Of a DNA stretch of 64,000 nucleotides, positions 49,230 to 57,841 are shown piece after piece. The stretch covers positions 10,399,921 to 10,463,920 of the forward strand of contig NC_081543.1 of assembly GCF_901000735.1 (NCBI RefSeq). The letters run 5' to 3'. The stretch comes from Corylus avellana. Lineage: Eukaryota; Streptophyta; Magnoliopsida; Fagales; Betulaceae. Below the pieces are notes generated by a model, which saw only the letters and a program-made list of their open reading frames with translations, searched no databases and was not told where the DNA came from. Both the position numbers and the translations under genes were made by a program. Every line of letters begins with the position of its first letter. The stretch's first letter is position 1.

Positions 49230-51086
49230 ATTTGACATTATAGGAATAGATAAATTTAATCATTTAATTTAAATTCTAATATTCTCTCTCATGTGGGTTC
49301 CCCCTTAAAAAGTGAAATACAACAAGTAAAATATTTAATTGAAATGAGAGGTGAATGACGGAAACAAAGTTCGAATTTAGAACCTTTGGCTTTGATACCA
49401 TGTTAAATCACCACTTATCCTAAAACTTAGGCTTATAGGAAAAATGAATTTAATCATTTAATTTATATTCTAACAGACATCAAATTTTCGAGGATCAACT
49501 CCTTTTAATTTGGATTAGCGTGACCACACCTTGTGTTTACTGCTCTCTCATAACACTCGGTTGCTTGTGTGGAAGCAGTCGAGCAACTTCGTGAATATTA
49601 CTGTTGGGTAAAAGTCATCAATCAATTTTAAGAAGTTTGAACCTTTAAGCGATGGATTTTTTTCTAAACCCATTAAACCATAAGGCGTTGTGCCGATTGT
49701 TGGTACTGCAATCCTACTATCTAGTGAAGATCCAAGTATATTATGGAAAATACTAGGTTTTTCCATGTGCATTCCATGAACACTGTTTCGTCCTGGCATT
49801 AGAAAAAATTTCTAAGTTGGCATGAGTTACGTGATCTACTTTGATGTGTTTGACCTATGGTGGATTACTTGGGAATGTGTTTAGTCTTAGTATTTTCCAG
49901 TGCTTTTTCCAAGTTTTTATGCATATATTGATCTAGTCTGACAATCTATAGAACAATTATAAATGGTTTAGCTCCTTTGCATTACTTATATGTTTTTCAT
50001 CCATCAGATGTACAAAATCCCACTGTGCATTGCATATAGAAGTGGACCACTCTCATGCATACTGGATGGTGTATTGTATGTGTCTATCAACACATTAAAG
50101 ACAAATAATTAAAAATGATGGGTAAGAGCCACACGTTGTAGTTACTGTTGCAAGATTATTAGATTCTTTCTTTTTTTACTCAGTTTAAGAGGTTCCTTTT
50201 TAAAATAATAATAATAAACAAAAATTAAATTTGATATGGCAGACAAAGGGGCTTTCAAAATTTATACTCCTTGAAGGGTGGTGTTTCCCATTATCTAAAG
50301 ACTGAAGGTCCTGCAGAATGGGTTGGGAATTTGTTTGTGTTTGATTCGCGTCTTTCTCTCCCACCATCTTCCTACAAGCCTGAAGCCATTGTTAATGCAG
50401 CCAGGAGTGAACAAGTTTCTCAGTGTAATACGTTTTCCAGATGCTACGTATGTGGTTCTCAAGTCTCCGAATTAAGGCATAGGAACTGCGCAAATCTCGA
50501 CTGCAACCTGCTTTTTCTGTAAGCTTCGTTCTCTTTATCCTCCTCACCTAAAGTTCCCAAACTTACATGAACGTAAAAAGCTCCAATGAACCAGGAATAC
50601 TTTTCTTATGTATAGATTAATTTCTTATGTGACAACAAATACTTTCCTTTCAAATCAAAAGACATGGTAAAGATATTCTGAGTACCCTAATGAATTCACT
50701 TTGTTGAGGTATAGGGCCATAATTTTGCCTTGATGTCACTTTGTTTTTCTGTGATCATTTTGGGTGATGACCCTTTTGTAATCTCTTCACTCAGAAGCTG
50801 GTCTGATTTGATCTTTTCCATTACTGTGCCCAATGTTTCCATCTTCCTCCCATTATATATCTTTTGTCTTGTATTTTTATTTAATATTGCTTTTTTGACA
50901 AACAATCCACTTGAATCATGTATACATGTCTCTTTTCAGATGCTGTATATAGACTGTGTGAAGGATTTAAGAGGATGCTGTTGTGTAAATTGCATTACTG
51001 CCCCTCGACTAAGACCCGTGCTGCCTGGGCATCAAAGATACGCAAAATGGCACTTATATCGAGATTTGGAATGCAAAGCAAGTTGA
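38485..51086 (+). CDS. STR8: Rhodanese-like protein STR8, plastid, with a C-terminal frameshift
   Basis: Eight exons: 38485-38808, 40833-40886, 42731-42880, 43496-43658, 47334-47425, 49076-49179, 50243-50518, 50940-51086. The Ser/Arg-rich N-terminus (about 70 residues) looks like a chloroplast transit peptide. Then come an acylphosphatase-like N-terminal domain (VVNFYRFV, GRVYLNEQGINAQYSG) and a rhodanese domain. The rhodanese domain contains ILLDVRN, YEWDIGHF and the active-site loop YCTGGIRC (Cys 282), then GFQNLYSLKGGVSHYL. A cysteine-rich C-terminus follows (CYVCGSQVSELRHRNC). This is the order of Arabidopsis At1g17850 (STR8). In exon 8 the expected CC-x-DC codons read TGC TGT ATATA GAC TGT, two bases too many. 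Joined normally, the frame stops after residue 391 and loses 44 conserved residues (DCVKDLRGCCCVNC and on, to 51086). Intron 3 has a GC donor. The introns hold several transposons. Confidence 0.9.
39936..40097. mobile_element. Foldback MITE in STR8 intron 1
   Basis: Body 39945-40088. The left end GAAAAATGTTATATACACTC pairs with the right end GTGTGTTGCATTTTTC. The flanks AAAATCTAT (39936-39944) and AAAATTTAT (40089-40097) form a 9-bp duplication with one mismatch. The termini resemble the element at 62880-63060 (GARAAATGYTA, and ACTCCCA inside). Confidence 0.75.
41983..42092. repeat. 55-base tandem duplication in STR8 intron 2
   Basis: Two adjacent units each contain CTGTTTTAATTTCTAAACTC and TCAAAGCAAGCC, offset by about 55 bases, with a few substitutions. 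Confidence 0.85.
44752..45517 (+). mobile_element. 5'-truncated LINE in STR8 intron 4
   Basis: The translation has GEGEDKLWWVPTRPRKFEVK, SFYKIL, WQTKAPPRVAFFAWSTVLGK and the cysteine motif CSLCK, then in another frame ETVDHIHLHCKVANTLW. This is the zf-RVT C-terminal domain of plant LINE polyproteins, with one frameshift near 45060. It ends TTACTTATC plus poly-A (45490-45500). An imperfect direct repeat AATCTGT..GGAAAG..CT flanks it (44752-44769 and 45500-45517), consistent with an old target duplication. Confidence 0.85.
46355..47040. mobile_element. GC-cored foldback MITE with perfect 9-bp target duplication
   Basis: Body 46364-47031. Both ends carry GGAATAGGATCCTCTCCA in inverted orientation. 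The inner arms share ATAATAAAATATTATTTTAG and its complement. The GC core 46570-46855 has repeated GGGGTGG and CCACCCC. CTGTGATTC is present on both sides (46355-46363, 47032-47040). Lies in STR8 intron 4. Mutator-type by duplication length. Confidence 0.92.
49234..49480 (-). mobile_element. TRIM element with GACAT target duplication in STR8 intron 6
   Basis: On the minus strand a 75-base LTR (49475-49401, TGTTAGAATATAAATTAAAT to GGTGATTTAACA) is followed directly by TGGTATCAAAGCC, a primer-binding site for initiator Met tRNA. A non-coding internal part and a shortened second LTR follow. GACAT lies on both sides (49234-49238, 49476-49480). A CT microsatellite sits just upstream (49197-49225). 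Confidence 0.88.
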
Positions 51087-51106
51087 CGGCTGGATCAGAC
51101 ATTTAT

Positions 51107-51256
51107 GGATTTGGCTTAGGTGTGTAGATTTTTCAATAGTTTAGATTTAATTCCAAATTTTTCATGAGAAAGAGAGAGCAAGTGAAATAGATCTAGACGG
51201 TTGAAAAAAGTACAACATATATGTTGTAGTTATTTTACAACACCTAAGCCAAATCC
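51107..51256. mobile_element. Small foldback MITE just after STR8
   Basis: Both ends carry GGATTTGGCTTAGGTG in inverted orientation, 150 bases overall. It lies 20 bases after the STR8 frame ends, so it would be in the 3' UTR. The flanks GACATTTAT and GGTGTTTAT are only a weak match for a 9-bp duplication. Confidence 0.75.
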
Positions 51257-52022
51257 GGTGTTTATGTCGGTGAGGTTGGAAGCGGATATTGATTGTACGA
51301 ACTCAAGTTGCAGCCATTAGTGAAGATTTGATGTTTTTTTTTTAGTAAGAAAAAAAACTGGAAAATGGTGTCTGCAGCTTTTGCATCAACAGAGTATTGG
51401 TGAAGGTAAAGTCTAATTCAGATGAGAAATCTAGCATAGCAGTCTCCATTAATGGGTATTAACATTGAGTATAAATGCCTGCCAAAAATAAAGCTACTAC
51501 ACATTTGCAAATGCCAAAACAAAGCAGCTACCATATGATAATTTAGAAAATGCTCAAGGTATTCTAGTTTTTACTATAATTTCCTTATAAACCCATATGG
51601 TAATAGTCTATATTTAATGAGAATGAGTGATAAGTGATAGTTCACATTTTAGTGGCCGACATGGTGTCACTGAACTAATATGTTAATTTATAACTATGGT
51701 AATGTCACGTTGATTGTTACATGACAGTTTATATTTTAGTGACTGACGTAATAAGTGCTATATGGAATACAACACCAGTTTGTACCCTTAACAACACTTT
51801 AAAAAAAATTAAAAAAAAAAAAAAATTGTAAGCACAATATATAATGGAACATTCATTTATAAATAATGTGGTGATTTAAGGGGTAGATCCACCTCCCCCA
51901 ATATATATATATATATATACAACATGCATAGATATACTTGGTTTGTTTCTTTTCTTTAAATTTAACTTTAAAAGTGTACTTTTTTTTTGTTTAGCTAGCC
52001 ACTTTTCAAAACTATGAAGTAT

Positions 52023-52090
<68 letters not shown>

Positions 52091-52402
52091 CAAATATTAT
52101 TTTACTGAAAACTTTCTTCCCAAGTAATTACATAAATAAATAATAAAAGTATGAAAATCATACGATATATAAAATGTCACCTGCACCCCACCTTTGTTGA
52201 GCATAATTCACCCCACGCTTTCCCGAGAGTCACAGATCTGACCATCCCAAATGGTCTAGAAATCTGGATGGTTCCAAAAGCATACAGTTATTGCCTTGTG
52301 ACTGGCTTAGGGTTCTTATCAAGAAAAACCATGGCTTAGAGAGAGTGCGTTGAAATACAACTTTTGCACAGAGGGTAGCAGATTATAAAGTCACAGGAAC
52401 CA
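51257..52402. other. Convergent spacer between STR8 and GTF2H2
   Basis: No gene is supported. Contains a short TA tract near 51902-51920 and a compound CT/TA microsatellite at 52028-52091. Confidence 0.6.
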
Positions 52403-55348
52403 TCATTCTTCACCAGCAATGGCTGACTTGGAATGCCTGAAGCTCTCACAACCAGGGCAATTATGCAAGCTCTCATGAATGTAAATGTCACAATCAAGGC
52501 AGAAGTGCTGTTTGCATTTTGGGCAAGCAACGCGAAGGCTAGGTTTGTTTCCTGTGTCAAAATCAGTTTAAAAAGCAATGGGTAAGTGGGCATGTATCAC
52601 ATGGACATGGATATAGTACATTCAAAGTCATTACAAAAGAAAAGAAACAAGAAGAGATTTTTAAAACTTCAATAGCTGACCTAACTTTTCTAAGATTCCT
52701 GGAGCTGGTTATATTGGATATATCAGCTCGCTCGTCTTTTCTTTCTTTTCTCATCATTGTATCACAAATACAAAAGTGGTCTCATAAGTCATTCCATCCT
52801 AGTTCTTGCTTCTATACAGCCACTGGCCTGACCCTGCTGCCTATTGTCTTCGATCCTATTCCCAGGGTTGGCTGCTACAACACTTTGCCTAAGGGTGCCA
52901 AATCATCTAGCTTTCCCAGATCCTTTATGAATTTTGTGTGTGGATGGTACACCTTATAATTGTTTAAAATATTTTTTTTTCTTCAAGATTTTTGGCTTTC
53001 AAAGTACCAAAGTTAGAGGCTAGCTCCCAATTCAAAATATCAAAGTACTTAAATTAGGTTGCAACACAGAGAGTATAGAGTAAATATGAGTCAGCAGCAT
53101 ATTTTATGTACTCCAAGCTATCCCTGCTGAGCAAGACGTGTTGCAATTTCCTCGTGTGGACACACTAGAGCATGATCCAGGACAGGAAGAGATAAGACTT
53201 TTTTCTACGGTCGGCTTCCTTGCATAATGTGTGTATACATGTATGTGTGTGTGCACGCGTGCACTAATTACCAAATGCAATTTCAGCATATTAAACATAG
53301 AAGATCAATAGGCTGGCCAAATTGGAATTGCATACACACCCTATAAACTACTTACCAGGATTGAGAAGAGATTGTTGGCATCCAAAACATGATCTTGGTA
53401 ATCTGATATGTGGATCATTCAGAAGTGACGGAGACACCTCATCGAACGGTACTATTGGAAAGAGATGATGATATGACCTTGCCAAATGGGGCGAAGAAAT
53501 AAGTGTCAATCCACATATTCGACATTCCGTAGGTAACTCACATACACGTGCTTTGCATCTTGGACAAGTGTAACCCCCTCCAATCTTAGCCTCTTTGTGA
53601 CATGAACAAATAGCTATAGAACTCTCTGCGGCTCTTTGGGGGAAGCCCATCTTTATCAAATTAGCAATGGCAAATTCTGCTATTGCTGGAGGTGGGGGAG
53701 CATGTTCCAGTATTAACTCTTTGAAGTGGCCCTGCATAAAATATATAAATGAACATGGTAAAAATGTCGTAAGGAGCACTCAAACACCACTAATTCTCAT
53801 CATAACTTCACCTTCTTGAACCTCTTTAGACAAAGGTGGATTTCTATGAAAACCACTACTTTTGTTTGCTCAGTCTAAGTTGCCATTTTAAAAATTTTAG
53901 GGATTATTATTTCATCTAGATAGCAGCTTTAGCACAAATTCCTTGAGTAAAACGAAATCATTTAAGTCGTGATCTCTAAATACCCAGTAGTTGATTGACC
54001 TCACCTCATCCAATGCAACGGAGTATGACCCACCAGTTTCTTGGCAGAGATGTTTGCATATAAAAATTTCTGCAGAGAGACCAATAACTGAACACCTAAT
54101 TTTCGATTTCTTGCATTTCTGGATGGTCTCCATTATATCTCCCGGATCACAAGTACTGAGAGCAGAATATAAGACGAGAACTTCCCGATGACCATATGAT
54201 GGAATCTGATTTAGATACCCATGAACAAGATCCAGGGCATTTTGTAGGGAGGATTCACCAGAGCACTCCAGTTTACCCATCAAAGCTTTAACATGGGACT
54301 CAGGACTGCCACCAAGATCCGTTAAGCAATGAGCAACCCCATCTTTTATAGTCACAAGAGCAAGTTGACTAAGCGGATTCTGGTCAAAGAACTCTCTAAT
54401 AAAAGCATCCACATGTTTCGCAACCACAACCATTCGGCTTGGTCGATAATCCATCTCTGCAGCAGCCTAGACATATGAAAAGCAGGCAAATGAAAAGAGA
54501 ATAAACAATGCATAATAATAAATCAAAGAACTTCCAAAACTTATAAGCCCATGTCTTCTAACCTATCATTGCCATAATTGGTCGAAGGCAATTCCCCAAT
54601 TATAAGCCATATTTTTGGTGCTTTTAGGAGGTAGAACTGCCTGCTTTCCATATTTTTAGGCAATTCCCAATGCTTAAGCCTAAAAGGCATATCCAATTAT
54701 AAGCATAATTCAGCTCACAATTAACCCATGTATAGTTGTAGGCTTCAAAGTTATAATACTTTAACCATTTCAGGTTCTGTGAAGAAGTTTGCAGACACTT
54801 TCATCAAAATTTTTAAAGGGTACGAAAGATAGTCATTAGCCAAAGCAAAAGAAATGCCAACCATAAAATTCATGTAAATCCCACAATTTAAGTCAATATT
54901 CACCACAGAGACACTACATATTAGCTACTACTATTTTGATTTCTCAATCCGGGGAATAGGAACCAATGCATCATTCCTAGCAGATCATATTAAGAACATG
55001 TTTACATTATTGAAAAATGAATTACATTTATATGAAACAGGTGTCAAGTTATGAATATGATACCTTTGAGAGGTCGACAACAATGCAGAGATAGCGAATG
55101 AGGCCTTTCTGGATACGAGCAGTAGTTGCCAAGGAGGAAAGGGAGCGAATGCGCCGGCGATACTGGGCATGGTAAAGGGTGTTGTTATCAATAGGGCGGA
55201 GAAGCCCAGACTCGTCCTCTTGCAGAGCCTCCCATGACCTCTCATCCGCATAAGCTCTCTCCCAAGCATCAAGGTCTTCATTTCCCTCGTCCTCATCATC
55301 ATCTTCCTCGGCCTCTCCATTCACTCGTCTCCTATCACCATTGTTCAT
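52403..55348 (-). CDS. GTF2H2: TFIIH core subunit p44 (general transcription factor IIH subunit 2)
   Basis: Four coding exons on the minus strand: 55348-55064, 54466-54005, 53731-53356, 52551-52403, giving 423 residues. The N-terminus is acidic (EAEEDDDEDEGNED). A von Willebrand A-like domain follows (YLCIVVDLSKAAAEMDYRPS, then HREVLVLYSALSTCDPGDIM). The C-terminus has zinc-binding clusters: CPRCKARVCELPTECRICGL, SCFGCQQSLL and the final ring CPKCKQHFCLDCDIYIHES. Length and order match plant p44 (from memory At1g05055, about 421 residues). Within TFIIH, p44 binds and stimulates the XPD helicase, serving transcription initiation and nucleotide excision repair. An in-frame upstream ATG at 55408 was rejected because the family begins MNN and a TTTAG acceptor precedes this start. 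Confidence 0.95.
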
Positions 55349-55357
55349 GTCCCCCCT

Positions 55358-57500
55358 AAACCAAGGATGCAAAATGTTTCTCAGATTGAGACCCAGCAGC
55401 CATGACATAAAATTCTGTTGACTTGTTATAACACACCATCACTTACACAAGCTTTTTTAACATCAAAAAGCTAAAACTTTGACAAAATACGATGAAATTT
55501 ACCCAATATTAACAACTAAATATCCATTGAGATAAAAGCACAAAATATTTCCAAGCAAATGGTAATATTAAAACAAATGAAGCCTAAATAGTTAATAAAT
55601 GCTAAACATGAAAACAAAATTGCAATGGTTATCTAGAGAAAGAGGAATTTACACTTTTTTCTTTTTGTTTATCCTATTTTTGAAGTCCTATATACTGTAG
55701 AGAACGCCTAACCACTTACCATGATTAGGTGAGGATCGCATAAAATACCCGTAAAATCGTATAATTAATCAGTAACTCTAAGTCCTAATGGAATACAACT
55801 CAATCTCAACCTACGAAGATCATTCAAGAGTTTACTTTACTATTTATTTTTTTCTTTTCTACTTTTCTATCGTTTTCTCAGCAACCAAACAGAAAGAGAA
55901 GGAAAGTACATGTTGGTCCAAAGCTGCGAAGCCCATAAAGACTGAAGCACTGTGATTAGGGGTGGGTATTGGTTCGGTTCGGAAAAGTCATTTTCAGTCG
56001 GTTAACCGAAATTGTTGGTTAAATCGGTTTTTTTTTTTTTTTTTTTTGATAAGTAATAGTCAGTTTTATTGAAAGCGTAAAGGCGCCCCAAAGTATGTTG
56101 GTTAAATCGGTTAATTCACCGATTGCATTTCGATAACAAAGTATTTCAAAATTTTTGGTTAATCGGTATTCGGTAGTTAGTTAATTTCGGTCAGTTAATC
56201 AGTTAACCGTAGGCCTTTTTAATTGGGCCAATGCTATTTTTAAATGGGCCAAAAATTGGTTGTTTTGGGAGCTCAATTTTTTTTTTAGGCTAAAAAGACT
56301 AAAATAACTTATTGAACAAGTTTTTTTGGGCTAAGATCAACCTTGAGGGACCAAATTTGTTTTTTGGGCTAAAATAACTTATTGAGCATGTTTTTTTGGG
56401 CTAAATAACAAATTTAATGTACAGGTCTGGAGCTTTAACGAAGGTTTTAAATTGGTTTTTTCTGTTCTCATGGTTTTAAATTGGTATGCAGTTCACAAAT
56501 TGGTTACAAACTTACAAGCTTTAACGAAGGCAAAATATATGTATTTTCACATATATTTTCAGAAAGAACTTTGAATAATAAATAAACAGTTTGAAACTTT
56601 TGTTTTAATGGAAAATTGCAGGATATAAAACTGATTCTCTACATAGAACCTACAAAAATGGGTAGATTCAGACAATCCCAAACCTTGGCAAACTTAGAAT
56701 TCATCAAAGAATAATAAATAAAGTCTCAACTAAGCCACCTCCAACATGGATTACCTTCAATTCCTTAAATTTTCTTCCTTCAATAATTAAACAAATCAAA
56801 ACATAAACATAATGATCAATATAAAAGAGTAAAAGACCACAAATAAGTAATATCAAATAAGAAAGCAATAAGAATATAAGATGCAAAAAACTTAATCAAA
56901 CAACAATCAATCAACCTTCTGAGAAAAAAGCCATTGAATGCACCCCATGCACCCAGCCTATACATCATACCTAAAGGTCCTAAACAACCAAAACCTGACA
57001 CAAACAGAGAAGAAAAACAAGGGCCCAACAGCAATACAAATTTCAAGAATAATTACAGCCATTAGCAAATGCTTATCCAAAATAAGAAAATTTATTTGCA
57101 GGAAAAATCAAGGTAGTGTAAATCAGATCAAGGTTGCGTAAAAAACTAAAAATCTATCATTTTCATTCCTAAGTATTCCTAAATCCTAATAATATAAACA
57201 AACTCGAAAATAAATGCAAAATCAAAGAATCAAAATCTAAACCCTTAATTAGTTCAAAAAAAAAAAAATGAAGTAACTCGAAAAATCTATACCTGAAAAG
57301 ACGGGAGACGAGAGATAGATACGACCGCTTGCCGCTTGCAACGAGAAAGCGAGGGAAACGACGGTGAAGTTAAGCCAGCGGACACGACGGGAGACGAGAG
57401 AGAGACACGAAGGCTTGCCCGCTTGCCGCAGGAGACTGGAGAGTGGAGAGCTCAGCAGGCGTGAGGAGTTAGGGATTAGAGTTCAAACGAAAGTTTAGCT
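55358..57500 (-). promoter_or_regulatory. GTF2H2 5' UTR exon and leader intron
   Basis: A GC-richer, pyrimidine-rich leader (about 57500-57293 on the minus strand) ends CTTTTCAG followed by GTATAG, a good donor. A matching acceptor (GGTTTAG, ending at 55358) lies 9 bases before the start codon. A leader intron of about 1.9 kb is therefore likely. The leader contains an imperfect tandem duplication (GACGGGAGACGAGAGA at 57300 and 57386). The intron holds a decayed repeat with GGTTCGGTTCGG and GTTAACCG motifs (about 55960-56230). Confidence 0.6.
56013..56112 (-). mobile_element. Severely truncated LINE with 17-bp target duplication
   Basis: On the minus strand only about 48 bases of LINE 3' end remain, ending TTACTTATC plus poly-A (poly-T in 56030-56047). 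The same 3' end is seen in the LINE at 45.5 kb. TGTTGGTTAAATCGGTT occurs on both sides (56013-56029, 56096-56112). It is inserted within another repeat in the GTF2H2 leader intron. Confidence 0.85.
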
Positions 57501-57814
57501 TGTACTCAAGATTAAAACGACGCCGTTTTGAGTTTCAATTAATTTCGGTAATCGGCAGACGGCCTTACCTGTCTTTAATTTGTATTGTATAAACGTTTCC
57601 TCTGCAGCGGCTATCAAATAATCTGATTTTCCAAGTGGAGTGGTACTGTGGTGGTCAGTTCTCCATGGGTCGGGTTAGCCCGGTTAACTACCCGTTTATT
57701 TTCTAAAATTGATAAAAATAAAAAATAAAAACAAAAAGGAAATTGAAAAGGAGAAAAAAAGAGAGAGACAGAGAGAGAGGGAGAGGAAATAGAAGAACAG
57801 AACTACCGGAGCCT
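57501..57814. promoter_or_regulatory. Divergent promoter between GTF2H2 and MBD4L
   Basis: About 300 bases separate the likely 5' end of GTF2H2 transcripts from the MBD4L start codon. It contains AAACGACGCCGTTTTGAG (57514-57531), with the inverted repeat AAACG-ACG-CCGTTT, a GGGTCGGGTTAGCCCGGTTA stretch, and a purine-rich MBD4L leader (57736-57790). No TATA box is evident near either side. Confidence 0.5.
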
Positions 57815-57841
57815 ATGAATGGCGACGGAAGAACAGAGTAA
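57815..57841 (+). CDS. Short upstream ORF overlapping the MBD4L start
   Basis: ATG at 57815 reads MNGDGRTE then TAA at 57839-57841. It begins four bases before the main ATG (57819) in another frame. A scanning ribosome meets it first; the main start has the better +4 G. It could reduce MBD4L translation. Function is inferred only from the arrangement. Confidence 0.5.
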   Translation: MNGDGRTE

